From DASUAS01 sp963809795 (GTDB lineage: Bacteria > Actinomycetota > Acidimicrobiia > IMCC26256 > DASPTH01): DNA of 64,000 nucleotides. Below, piece after piece: positions 35,734-44,147 of the stretch (positions are counted from its first letter, which is position 1; each line of letters begins with the position of its first letter). Location: the NCBI GenBank assembly GCA_963809795.1, contig CAWELN010000009.1, positions 503,938-567,937 of the forward strand, read 5' to 3'. Made by a program: the position numbers and the translations under genes. The notes under the pieces were generated by a model, which did no database searches, was not told where the DNA came from, and was given only the letters and a program-made list of their open reading frames with translations.

Positions 35734-36883
35734 TCAGCAGCCCAACGCGCGCGCGATCACCAGGTGCTGGATCTCGTTGGTGCCCTCGCCGATCTCGAGC
35801 ACCTTGGCGTCGCAGTAGAAGCGGGCCACCGGTGACTCGAGCATGTAGCCGAGGCCGCCGTGGATCTGGACGGCCTCCGAGGCCGCCGACACCGCGAGGC
35901 GACTGGCCTTCAGCTTCGCCATCGACGCTTCCTTGAGGAAGGGCTGGCCGGTGTCGCGCAGGAACGCGGCGCGGTACGTGAGCCAGCGGGCCGCCTCGAG
36001 CTCGGTGGCGATGTCGGCGAGCTTGAACTGGATCGCCTGGAACTTGGAGATGGGCTGGCCGAACTGCACGCGTTGCCGGGCGTACTCCAGTGCCATGTCG
36101 AGCACCGCCTGGGTCAGGCTGAGCGACAGCGAGGCGATCGAGATGCGCCCGACCTCGAGCGTCTGCAGGAACTGGCTGAGCCCCATCGCCGGATCACCGA
36201 CGAGATGCTCGTCGGGCACCCAGACGTCGTCGAAGAACAGCTCGCGCGTGTCGAGGCCGCGCCAGCCGATGCCGCGCATCTTCGGCCCCATCGTGTAGCC
36301 GGGCGTGTCCTTCTCCACCACGAAGCTCGCGAACCTCGGCGCCTGCCCCTCGGCCGATTCGGTGCGTGCGAGCAACGTCACGCCGAACGACATGTCGGTG
36401 CCCGCGTTCGAGATGAAGGTCTTGCGGCCGTTGATCAACCAACCGTCGTCACGACGCTCGGCACGGGTGCTGATGCCCGCGCGCGTCGGATCCTGCGTCC
36501 GGCTCGGTGAGGCCGAACGCGCCGAGCACGCGTCCTTCCGCCAGCGGCCGGAGCCAGCGCTCGCGCTGCGCGTCGGTGCCGAAGAGGTACAGCGGCAGCG
36601 ACCCGATCGTCACGTGCGCCTGCCAGGCCGCGGCAGTCGACTGGTCGGCCAGACCGATCTGCTCCATCGCGGCGACGAAGCCGACCGTCGACATGCCGAT
36701 GCCGCCCCACTCCTCGGGGATCAGCATGCCGAGCAGGCCGAGCTCGCCCATCTCCCGGAGCAGGTCGGTCGGGCACCGCGCCTCCTCCCACGCCTGGGGC
36801 GCGCGGCTGGCGATCTCCTTCTGGGAGAAGTCGCGGCACAGCTCGACGAGGTCGCGTTCGGGCTCGGTGAGCGAGAAGTCCAC
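35734..36883 (-). CDS. Acyl-CoA dehydrogenase (one frameshift)
   Basis: A 382-residue FAD-dependent dehydrogenase once one base near 36480 is removed. The first part (VDFSLTEPERDLVELCRDF to GLTEPDAGSD) and the second part (INGRKTFISNAGTD onwards) are in different frames. The C-terminal YCDAKVLEIGEGTNEIQ carries the catalytic Glu. It introduces the alpha-beta double bond of an acyl-CoA. The GTG start (36883) lies seven bases from a consensus -10 TATGAT (36895-36890), so the transcript is probably leaderless. Under operator e with the P450. Confidence 0.92.
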
Positions 36884-36895
36884 CCGGTGATCATA

Positions 36896-36913
36896 TTGGA
36901 CCGACCGGTACAA
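36896..36913. promoter_or_regulatory. TetR-type operator copy e (acyl-CoA dehydrogenase/P450 gap)
   Basis: TTGGACCG AC CGGTACAA. Both arms match (TTGnACCG/CGGTnCAA), a near-perfect dyad. It lies between the divergent starts at 36883 and 36934. Confidence 0.75.
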
Positions 36914-36933
36914 ACGTCGGTAGCCTCGGCGCC

Positions 36934-38214
36934 ATGACCGACTACGAGCCGATCGACTTCTTCCGCGGGAGCGACCTCGTCGACGATCCCTATCCCTACT
37001 TCGACTGGCTGCGCGAGCAGTGCCCGGTCCGCCGCGAGACCCACCACGACGTGATGATGGTGACCGGCTTCGACGAAGCGGTGGCGGTGTACACCAACAC
37101 CGACTCGTTCTCGTCGTGCAACTCGCCCACCGGGCCGCTCCCCGGCTTCCCCGTTCCGCTCGAAGGCGACGACGTCACCGAGCTCATCGAGCAGCACCGC
37201 GACGAGTTGCCGTTCAGCGACCAGATCCTCACCTTCGACCCGCCGGTGCACACCGCGCACCGCGGGCTGCTGATGCGTCTCATCACGCCGAAGCGGCTGC
37301 GCGAGAACGAGGAGTCCATGTGGCAGCTCGCCGACCGCCAGATCGACGAGTTCGTCGATCGCGGCGCGTGTGAGCTCATCGGCGACTACGGCCAACCGTT
37401 CGCGATGCTCGTCATCGCCGACCTGCTCGGGGTGCCGGAGGGAGACCGGCAGGAGTTCCAGGACCAGCTCGGTCCGGGCCGGGGCAACCGCACCGGCACC
37501 GTCGGTGCGACCGACCGGGAGATGGCGCACAGCCCGCTCGAGTTCCTCTACGAGAAGTTCTCCGGGTACATCGAGGCGCGGCGCAAGGAACCGCGCCACG
37601 ACGTGCTCACCGGCATGGCGACCGCGACGTTCCCCGACGGCTCCACCCCCGACGCCCTCGACGTCGCCCGCATCGCGGCCAACCTGTTCGCGGCCGGTCA
37701 GGAGACCACCGTGCGCCTCTTCGGCACCGCGCTCCAGCGGATCGGCGAGGACCACGAGCTGCAACAGCTCCTCCGGGAGCGACGCGACCTCGTCCCCAAC
37801 TTCGTCGAGGAGTGCCTCCGCATCGAGAGCCCGGTGAAGGGCGACTTCCGGCTCGCGCGCGTGACGACGGACGTCGGGGGCGTCACCATTCCCGCCGGCA
37901 CCACGGTGATGGTGGTCAACGGCGCCGCCAACCGGGATCCGCGCCACTTCGAGTGTCCGGCCGACTTCGACGTCGAGCGCGCCAACGCCCGTCAGCACCT
38001 CGCGTTCGGCCGCGGCCCCCACATCTGTCCGGGTGCCCCGCTCGCCCGGGCCGAGGGCCGCATCACCGTCGAGCGACTGCTCGACCGGATGGACGACATC
38101 CGGATCTCCGAGACCGAGCACGGCCCGGTCGGCCACCGCCGGTACGACTACGTGCCGACGTACATCCTGCGCGGCGTCAGCCGTCTCCATCTCGAGTTCG
38201 ACCCGCGCACCTGA
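36934..38214 (+). CDS. Cytochrome P450 (bacterial class I)
   Basis: A 426-residue soluble P450. I-helix NLFAAGQETTVRLFG with the acid/Thr pair region, EECLRIESP (ExxR), and the heme-thiolate motif FGRGPHICPGAPLAR (Cys about residue 367). No ferredoxin or reductase gene is adjacent. Related enzymes hydroxylate terpenoid, steroid or fatty substrates; in context it probably performs a hydroxylation feeding the SDR and BVMO steps. Under operator e. Confidence 0.94.
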   Translation: MTDYEPIDFFRGSDLVDDPYPYFDWLREQCPVRRETHHDVMMVTGFDEAVAVYTNTDSFSSCNSPTGPLPGFPVPLEGDDVTELIEQHRDELPFSDQILTFDPPVHTAHRGLLMRLITPKRLRENEESMWQLADRQIDEFVDRGACELIGDYGQPFAMLVIADLLGVPEGDRQEFQDQLGPGRGNRTGTVGATDREMAHSPLEFLYEKFSGYIEARRKEPRHDVLTGMATATFPDGSTPDALDVARIAANLFAAGQETTVRLFGTALQRIGEDHELQQLLRERRDLVPNFVEECLRIESPVKGDFRLARVTTDVGGVTIPAGTTVMVVNGAANRDPRHFECPADFDVERANARQHLAFGRGPHICPGAPLARAEGRITVERLLDRMDDIRISETEHGPVGHRRYDYVPTYILRGVSRLHLEFDPRT

Positions 38215-38293
38215 ACGCCCGACCGCCCATCTGCTCCGCGCGATCGTCACGATAGGGTCGCGGCTGCTGAGCGATCGACGGAAAGGGGGACTC

Positions 38294-38311
38294 GTGCGCC
38301 AATTCCTCTGA
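38294..38311 (+). CDS. Candidate five-codon leader ORF before the flavoprotein-TusA operon
   Basis: GTG CGC CAA TTC CTC TGA (MRQFL) preceded by AAAGGGGG, the strongest ribosome site in this gap. A perfect hairpin follows 13 bases later. The position 120-140 bases before the operon suggests a translated leader that controls read-through (attenuation). There is no independent evidence of expression. Confidence 0.35.
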   Translation: MRQFL

Positions 38312-38323
38312 ACCGAGCACGAC

Positions 38324-38341
38324 GTCACCCGGTCGGGTGAC
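38324..38341. promoter_or_regulatory. Perfect 8+2+8 palindrome between leader ORF and operon
   Basis: GTCACCCG GT CGGGTGAC. It could be an RNA hairpin forming an attenuator with the leader ORF, or a protein operator. No U-tract follows. The rest of the 220-base gap (38215-38434) shows no other clear element. Confidence 0.5.
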
Positions 38342-38434
38342 TTCCCTGACCGCGCCGGTCTGCGCCCGCACTGAGCGCCGACGCGCGGTCGCGTCTCCGG
38401 CGCATGCGGCGCCGTCAATCGTGAGGAGAAGCGA

Positions 38435-39568
38435 ATGCCCGATCCCCTCGACGCGCTCACTGCCGTCATCGACCAGGTCGTCGCCCCGGCCGCCGCCGAC
38501 GTCGACCGCGACGCCACGTTTCCCGACGCGTCGATCGCCGCGCTCGGCGATGCAGGCATCCTCGGGCTCGTCAGTGCTCGGGACATCGGTGGAGGCGGAG
38601 CCGGCCTCGATGCCGCCGCGGTCGTCATCGAACAGCTGGCCGGCGCCTGCGGCTCCACCGCGATGGTCGTGCTCATGCACTACGCCGCCACTGCGATGAT
38701 CGAGGCGCACGGATCCGACGAGCTGCGTCGCTCGATTGCCCGCGGCGAACAGCTGACCACGCTCGCGTTCTCCGAGACCGGGTCCCGCAGCCACTTCTGG
38801 GCGCCCCAGAGCACCGCGGTGCCGGATGCCTCGGGCGGCATGGTCGTGCTCGACGCGGCCAAGAGCTGGGTGACCGCGGCCGGACACGCCGGGACCTACG
38901 TGTGGTCGAGCACTCCGCTCGAACAGGACGGCCCCATGACGCTCTGGGCGGTCCCCGCGCACACCGAGGGTCTCACCGTCGGACCGGCCTTCGACGGGTT
39001 CGGGCTCCGTGGCAACGAGTCCGTGCCCGTCACCGCGGCCGACGCGCGCGTTCCTCGCGACGCCATGCTCGGCACCGACGGCGCCGGCCTCGACCTCGCG
39101 TTGCAGATCGTGCTGCCGTGGTTCCTCGTCCTCAGCGGCGCGTTCTCCCTCGGGCTCATGGAGGCGGTCGCCGACGAGACCCGGCGGCACCTGCTGGCGA
39201 CCCGCCTCGAGCATCTCGACCAGTCGCTCGCGCAGCAGCCGCTCACCCGCGTCGACTTCGCACGGCTGCGCATCGACGTCGATCGCACGCGGGCGTTCCT
39301 CGCCGACACGCTCGCCGCGCTCGCCTCGGCGCGTCCCGACGCGATGCTCAGGGTGCTCGAGGTGAAGGCCGTGGCGGCGGAAGCGGCGGTGACGACAACC
39401 GACCTGGCGATGAAGCTGTGCGGCGGGGCCGCGTTCCGCAAGGAGGTCGGCATCGAACGACGGTTCCGGGACGCCCGCGCCGCGCGGGTCATGGCCCCCA
39501 CCACCGATGCACTGCTCGACTTCGTCGGTCGTGCGGTGTTCGACCAGCCCCTGCTCGGGGACGCGTGA
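38435..39568 (+). CDS. Acyl-CoA-dehydrogenase-like flavoprotein without the usual catalytic Glu motif
   Basis: A 377-residue member of the acyl-CoA dehydrogenase fold. LAGACGSTAMVVLMHYAATA and TLAFSETGSRSHFW align with the N-terminal and beta domains; TDLAMKLCGGAAFRKEVGIE with the C-terminal bundle. Where true dehydrogenases have YEGTxEIQ, this reads VMAPTTDALLDFVG, so the catalytic Glu region is changed. Related non-canonical members (DszC/SfnB type) are FMN-dependent monooxygenases acting on sulfur or nitrogen compounds. GAGGAGAAG precedes the ATG. Its stop overlaps the next ATG by one base. Confidence 0.82.
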   Translation: MPDPLDALTAVIDQVVAPAAADVDRDATFPDASIAALGDAGILGLVSARDIGGGGAGLDAAAVVIEQLAGACGSTAMVVLMHYAATAMIEAHGSDELRRSIARGEQLTTLAFSETGSRSHFWAPQSTAVPDASGGMVVLDAAKSWVTAAGHAGTYVWSSTPLEQDGPMTLWAVPAHTEGLTVGPAFDGFGLRGNESVPVTAADARVPRDAMLGTDGAGLDLALQIVLPWFLVLSGAFSLGLMEAVADETRRHLLATRLEHLDQSLAQQPLTRVDFARLRIDVDRTRAFLADTLAALASARPDAMLRVLEVKAVAAEAAVTTTDLAMKLCGGAAFRKEVGIERRFRDARAARVMAPTTDALLDFVGRAVFDQPLLGDA

Positions 39569-40431
39569 TGGGCGACGACGCGCTCGTGATGGGCGCAGTC
39601 GCGTACGACCCGAAGGTCGTCACCATCTGGGACGGGTTCCGGGCCTGGCTCCGGGCTCACGACCTGCCCTTCGACTACGTCCTGTACTCCAATTACGAGC
39701 GGCAGGTGGAGGATCTGGTCGCGGGTCGCATCCACGCGGCGTGGAACTCGCCGCTGGCCTGGGTGCGGTCGCGGCGGCTGGCCGGTGCCGCAGGGGTGAA
39801 GGTCGCCGCCATCGCGATGCGAGACACCGATCGCGATCTCACGTCACTCGTCGTCACCCGCGCTGATGGCCCCGTCACGGCGGTCGAGGACCTGCGGGGT
39901 CGGGTGGTCGGGGTCGGCGCGGTCGACTCTCCCCAGGCGACGCTCCTCCCGCTCGCCCATCTCGCCCACGCGGGCCTCGAGCCCGGCGTCGACTTCGAGG
40001 TCCGACGCTTCGATGTGGGCGTGGGGTTGCACGGAGACCACGTCGGCGGCGAGCGCGAGGCCGCCCGGGCGCTGGTCGCCGGCGAGGTGGACGCGGCCTG
40101 CATGATCGACGCCAACCATCTCGTGTTCGCGCAGGAGGGAACGCTGCCCCCGGGCGCATCACGGGTGATCGCGAGCACCGGGGCCTACGACCACTGCAAC
40201 ATGACCGTCGTCCCCGAGCTCGCGCCCGCGGGCGCCGTCGACCGGTTCGGCTCGCTGCTGCTGTCGATGTCGTACGGCGACCCCGAGGTGCGCCCGCTGC
40301 TCGATCTCGAGGGCCTGCACGAATGGCACGAGGGCAGGCTCGAGGGCTACCAGCTGCTGGAGGATGCCGTCGACCGCTTCGGGTTCTACGACGACCAAGG
40401 CACGGTCACCGCGGATGCGTATCGACCTTGA
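39568..40431 (+). CDS. PhnD/SsuA-like periplasmic-binding-fold protein lacking a signal peptide
   Basis: A 287-residue type II periplasmic-binding-protein fold. VEDLVAGRIHAAWNSPLAWVR, then DLRGRVVGVGAVDSPQATLL, then ALVAGEVDAACMIDANHLVF match PhnD/SsuA/TauA-type binding proteins. The N-terminus (MGDDALVMGAVAYDPK) has no signal sequence or lipobox, and no ABC permease or ATPase gene is near. It may be a cytoplasmic enzyme using this fold, as MqnA/MqnD and THI5 do (family knowledge), or a cytoplasmic ligand carrier. Encoded between the flavoprotein and the diiron fusion with overlaps on both sides. Confidence 0.75.
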   Translation: MGDDALVMGAVAYDPKVVTIWDGFRAWLRAHDLPFDYVLYSNYERQVEDLVAGRIHAAWNSPLAWVRSRRLAGAAGVKVAAIAMRDTDRDLTSLVVTRADGPVTAVEDLRGRVVGVGAVDSPQATLLPLAHLAHAGLEPGVDFEVRRFDVGVGLHGDHVGGEREAARALVAGEVDAACMIDANHLVFAQEGTLPPGASRVIASTGAYDHCNMTVVPELAPAGAVDRFGSLLLSMSYGDPEVRPLLDLEGLHEWHEGRLEGYQLLEDAVDRFGFYDDQGTVTADAYRP

Positions 40432-41602
40432 CGACCTCGGCCTCGACCGCGGCGGCCACATTCTCGTCGCACGCGCGCTCGCCGGGACCCCGGCGGGTTC
40501 GGACCTGGAGGTCGTCGGGCGCGACCCGCTCCTCGGGCTCCACCTCGGCACTTGGTGTCGCGCACATGGTCACGAGTGCCGGATCCGCGCCGCGAACGAC
40601 GAAACCGTGGTGCTGGTCCGGCCGGGTCCGCACGACGCCGCGCGGTGGGACCGAGCCACCCGCGCCGGAGGCGCGGCGCCACGCGGGTTGATGGCGCGGC
40701 CATCCCCCGAGTGGGGGCTCGCGGCGCGCGGTGCGCTGGTGGAGCCCGGTGGCCCGACGCCGCACTTCGCGCTCGACCAGCGCGACCACGTGTGGGCCGA
40801 CATCGTGCCCCGCCTGTACGCGCAGGCCGCGGCGTCGCAGTGGGATCCCGCGTCCGCAGTGCCGTGGGATGCGCCGGTCGAGCATCCCGACGACGTCGAG
40901 GACGCGGTGGTGCAGGTGATGACGTACCTCGTCGAGAACGAGCAGGTTGCGCTCGTGGTCCCGGCGCGGTTCCTCGGCGCGGTGCACCCGTACTTCCGCG
41001 AGGTCGTGCAGCTGCTCGCGGTGCAGGTCGCCGACGAGGCCCGCCACGTCGACGTGTTCAGTCGGCGAGCGGGCCTTCGTCGCGACGAGCTCGGGGCGTC
41101 GACCGTGGGCGGGCGGGCATCACTGGCCACGCTGCTCGACGAACCCGACTTCACGATCGTCGCGCTGCTGCTGTCGGTGCTGGGCGAGGGCACGTTCCTG
41201 AACCTGCTGTCGTTCCTGGGCGATCACGGGCCCGATCCGGTGACCCGCACGGTGGCGCGTCTCGCGTTGCAGGACGAGGCTCGCCACGTCGCCTTCGGCC
41301 AGGCGCACCTCGAGCACCGCCTCGCGACCGAGCCCGAGCTGCGTGCCGGCCTCCGGCGCGCCGTCGAACGGCGGCATGACTCGTTGCGGGACACCGCGGG
41401 GCTCAACGAGCGCGTGCTCGACGCCCTGGTCGTGCTCGCCGCCGGGTCGTGGGACCCGCACGCGATCGGGCTCGGCTACGACCGGGTGGCGCGACTCCAG
41501 GACGACATGAGTGAGGGCCGCCGCCGGCGCCTGGGGCGACTCGGCTTCCCGCCCGGTGAGGCGGCGGAGCTCGCCGCCCTCCACACCCGCAACTTCATGT
41601 GA
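40415..41602 (+). CDS. TusA-like domain fused to a ferritin-like diiron oxygenase domain
   Basis: A 395-residue two-domain protein. Residues 1-70 resemble TusA/SirA (LDDLGLDRGGHILVARALA, then GSDLEVVGRDP, then WCRAHGHECRI), but the sulfur-carrying Cys of the CPxP motif is absent. Residues 120-385 form a helical bundle with a full diiron set: Glu in VENEQVALV, ExxH in VADEARHVDVF, Glu in VLGEGTFLNLL and ExxH in LQDEARHVAFG. Predicted to activate O2 at a diiron centre. Its start overlaps the previous gene by 17 bases. This domain pairing and neighbourhood is not one I know as characterised. Confidence 0.75.
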   Translation: MRIDLDDLGLDRGGHILVARALAGTPAGSDLEVVGRDPLLGLHLGTWCRAHGHECRIRAANDETVVLVRPGPHDAARWDRATRAGGAAPRGLMARPSPEWGLAARGALVEPGGPTPHFALDQRDHVWADIVPRLYAQAAASQWDPASAVPWDAPVEHPDDVEDAVVQVMTYLVENEQVALVVPARFLGAVHPYFREVVQLLAVQVADEARHVDVFSRRAGLRRDELGASTVGGRASLATLLDEPDFTIVALLLSVLGEGTFLNLLSFLGDHGPDPVTRTVARLALQDEARHVAFGQAHLEHRLATEPELRAGLRRAVERRHDSLRDTAGLNERVLDALVVLAAGSWDPHAIGLGYDRVARLQDDMSEGRRRRLGRLGFPPGEAAELAALHTRNFM

Positions 41603-41666
41603 CGCCGACGGCGTGTCAAGGCTCAGGCGGCCCCCGGGATAGGTCGCGCGCATCCGCACCGACACG

Positions 41667-43037
41667 ATGTGCACCGACGATGATGGCACGATGCCGACCG
41701 GCCCCGAGGACCCGTCGCCCGCGGCGGCCCCGGCTCGGGTCGCCGCGACCCGGGCCGACCGGCACGACGTCCGGAAGCTCGCCCGCCGCGAGCGGCTGGC
41801 GGGCGCGCTGTGGCCCGTCCCGAGCCTGTTCGGGCTCGCCGCACTCGTCGCCGCGGTGGCGACCGTCGCCCTCGACGACTCGTTCGGCTTCCACGTCGCC
41901 GACAACCGGTTCCTCGTCGGCGACAGTGGTACCGCGCTGACCCTGACGTCCGTCGTCGCGACCGGGATGCTCGCGTTCTTGGGCATCGTGTTCGCCACGA
42001 CCCTCGTGGCGATCCAGCTCGCCGCCAGCCAGTACTCGCCGAGGGCGGTCAGGGTGTTCGTGCGCTCCCGGCTCACGAAGGTCTCGTTCGGGATCTTCGT
42101 CGCGACGTTCGTCTATTCGATCGTGACGCTCATCGCGATCCGGTCGGCGCACGGCCGCGACCGTGGGTTCACGCCGGTCCTCTCGACGACCGGCGTGGCC
42201 CTGCTGGTGATCGCGACCATCGTGGCCTTCCTCCTCTTCGCCAACGGCACCGCGCGCCTCTTGCGGGTGCAGTACCTCGTCGAGCGGATCGCCGACGAGA
42301 CGCGGCCGGCGCTGACGATCGCGTTCCCGACCGGCCGCGACGCCGTCGACGTGGTTCGTCCACCACCGAGCGGGACACCGGTGGCGATCCATGCCCGTGC
42401 GCACGGCGTGATCGACGCGGTCGACGTCGCCGGCCTCGCGGCGGTCGCCGCCCGCGCCGGCGGCTGGATGGAGGTCACTCGCCCCATCGGGAGCTACGTC
42501 GGGAGCGGCACCACCATCGCCGTGGTGCACCCGGGTCGGGACGCGCTCGCGTCCGACGCCCCCGCCGACGTGTGCGACCAGTTCCTGCTCACGAACGAGC
42601 GCAGCCTGCTGCTGGATCCCGGCTTCGGCCTGCGCCAGCTCGTCGACATCGCGATCCGGGCGCTCTCCCCCGCCGTCAACGATCCCACCACCGCGGTCCA
42701 GGTGGTCGACCGCGTCGTCGACCTCCTGCGCCAGGTCATCGAGTGTCCGTCGCCGACCGGGTGGTACGTCGACGACGCCGGGGTCGCTCGGGTCCGCCTC
42801 CCCGTGGACTCGTTCGACGAGCTGACGGCGCTCGGGTTCACTGAGATCATCCGCTACGGCGCCGACAGCCCCCAGGTCGTCCGGCGGCTCCGGGCCGCGT
42901 TCGACGAGCTCGGGTCGCATGGACCACGACCCGGTGTCATCGCCATGCGGGACCTGCTCGATGCCGCCGCCGACGAGAGCTCACCACGGGCGTTCCTGGC
43001 GGTGAGCGCGTCGCCGGATCCGCGCGGGCTCGGGTGA
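41667..43037 (+). CDS. DUF2254 integral membrane protein
   Basis: A 456-residue protein (or 448 if the second ATG, 41691, is used). Four hydrophobic segments lie between about residues 55 and 215 (SLFGLAALVAAVATVAL; VVATGMLAFLGIVFATTL; VSFGIFVATFVYSIVTLIA; LLVIATIVAFLLFA), followed by a soluble domain with FGLRQLVDIAIRALSPAVND, the DUF2254 signature. Function unknown; ion-channel-like roles have been suggested from topology. No good ribosome site separates the two possible starts. Confidence 0.88.
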   Translation: MCTDDDGTMPTGPEDPSPAAAPARVAATRADRHDVRKLARRERLAGALWPVPSLFGLAALVAAVATVALDDSFGFHVADNRFLVGDSGTALTLTSVVATGMLAFLGIVFATTLVAIQLAASQYSPRAVRVFVRSRLTKVSFGIFVATFVYSIVTLIAIRSAHGRDRGFTPVLSTTGVALLVIATIVAFLLFANGTARLLRVQYLVERIADETRPALTIAFPTGRDAVDVVRPPPSGTPVAIHARAHGVIDAVDVAGLAAVAARAGGWMEVTRPIGSYVGSGTTIAVVHPGRDALASDAPADVCDQFLLTNERSLLLDPGFGLRQLVDIAIRALSPAVNDPTTAVQVVDRVVDLLRQVIECPSPTGWYVDDAGVARVRLPVDSFDELTALGFTEIIRYGADSPQVVRRLRAAFDELGSHGPRPGVIAMRDLLDAAADESSPRAFLAVSASPDPRGLG

Positions 43038-43104
43038 CCGCGCTCCCATTGCGCCCGAGGGCGCACCGCGCGAACCTTGCGCCTCGGGAGCGGGAGGGCA
43101 TCAC

Positions 43105-44127
43105 ATGGGGCGCAGAGCGCTCGTGGCATTCGGTGTGGCTGTGCTCGTCCTCGCGACGTGCGCGGCGCCCGCCGCGGCACGGAACGGATCGATTCGGAGC
43201 GACCGGCGCATCAGCATCACCGGCGGTGTCGTCGTGGCGACCGACGAGGTGGTGAACGGTCCGGTCGTGTCCTTCGACGGGCCCGTCACCGTCAACGGCA
43301 CCGTCAACGGCCGGGTCTTCGTCGGCGACGGTCGGGTCACCATTCGCGGGCACGTCACCGGCAGCGTCCTCGTCGTGCACGGCGACGTCCTGATCACGGG
43401 CCGCGTCGGCGACGACGTCGTCGCGCTCGACGGTCGCGTCACGACCCGTGACGGGGCACGCGTGACCGGTGACGTCAAATCGCGGGATCGGCCGGACGTC
43501 GCGACGGGCACCGTCACCGGTGACGTCAAGAAGCTCAACGTCCAGAACCTGTTCGGCGGGATCCTGTTCGTGTTCCTCGTCTACCTGTGGATCGCGGTCA
43601 CCCTCTCGGTCGCCTTGCTCGGGTTCCTGTTCGTGCTGCTGTTCCCGCGTGCGGCCGACGCCACCGCAGCGGCCGGGCGGAGGTTCTGGCCGACGGTCGG
43701 GTGGGGCGCGCTGATCGGCATCGTGGGTCCGATCCTCGCCGTGCTCGTACTGGTCACGATCGTCGGGATCCCGTTCGGCCTGGGGATGCTCTCGGCGCTC
43801 AACGTCCTCGCGCCTCTCGGCTACGTGGCCAGCTCACTGATCCTGGGGCGGCTCATGGTGAAGGGCACGAGCACCGGTGGGCGCATCGGCGCGTTCTTCG
43901 CCGGATTCGGGATCCTGCGGGCGGCGGCGCTGATCCCCGCCATCGGCGCCATCGTGTGGGTGCTGGTCTGCATCTACGGCTTGGGCGCGCTGACCCAGGC
44001 GGCCTGGCGGGCGGGACGAGGCTCCCCCGCCGAGCCCGCGCCCGAACCGTCACCGGAACCCGAGCCGCCCGTGCCCGCCGCGCCCGCGCCTCCGACGCCA
44101 CCCGCAGAGCCCGCCCCGACCGTCTGA
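43105..44127 (+). CDS. Secreted bactofilin-like beta-helix domain fused to a membrane domain
   Basis: A 340-residue envelope protein. A signal sequence ending in CAAPAAA is followed by a right-handed beta-helix-like repeat (VVSFDGPVTVNGTVNGRVFV, VTIRGHVTGSVLVVHGDV, GRVGDDVVALDGRVTT) resembling the polymer-forming cytoskeletal fold. Four membrane segments come next (from LFGGILFVFLVYLWIAVTLS), then a Pro/Glu-rich tail. The extracellular beta-helix may self-assemble at the surface. Function unknown. GCGGGAGGG precedes the ATG. Confidence 0.82.
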   Translation: MGRRALVAFGVAVLVLATCAAPAAARNGSIRSDRRISITGGVVVATDEVVNGPVVSFDGPVTVNGTVNGRVFVGDGRVTIRGHVTGSVLVVHGDVLITGRVGDDVVALDGRVTTRDGARVTGDVKSRDRPDVATGTVTGDVKKLNVQNLFGGILFVFLVYLWIAVTLSVALLGFLFVLLFPRAADATAAAGRRFWPTVGWGALIGIVGPILAVLVLVTIVGIPFGLGMLSALNVLAPLGYVASSLILGRLMVKGTSTGGRIGAFFAGFGILRAAALIPAIGAIVWVLVCIYGLGALTQAAWRAGRGSPAEPAPEPSPEPEPPVPAAPAPPTPPAEPAPTV

Positions 44128-44147
44128 GGGCCGACGCCGCTCAGGCG

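Noticed and set aside
38215..38434. SAM or other sulfur riboswitch before the TusA-diiron operon
   Set aside because: None of the conserved riboswitch core strings were found. The short ORF and palindrome are reported instead as a possible attenuator.
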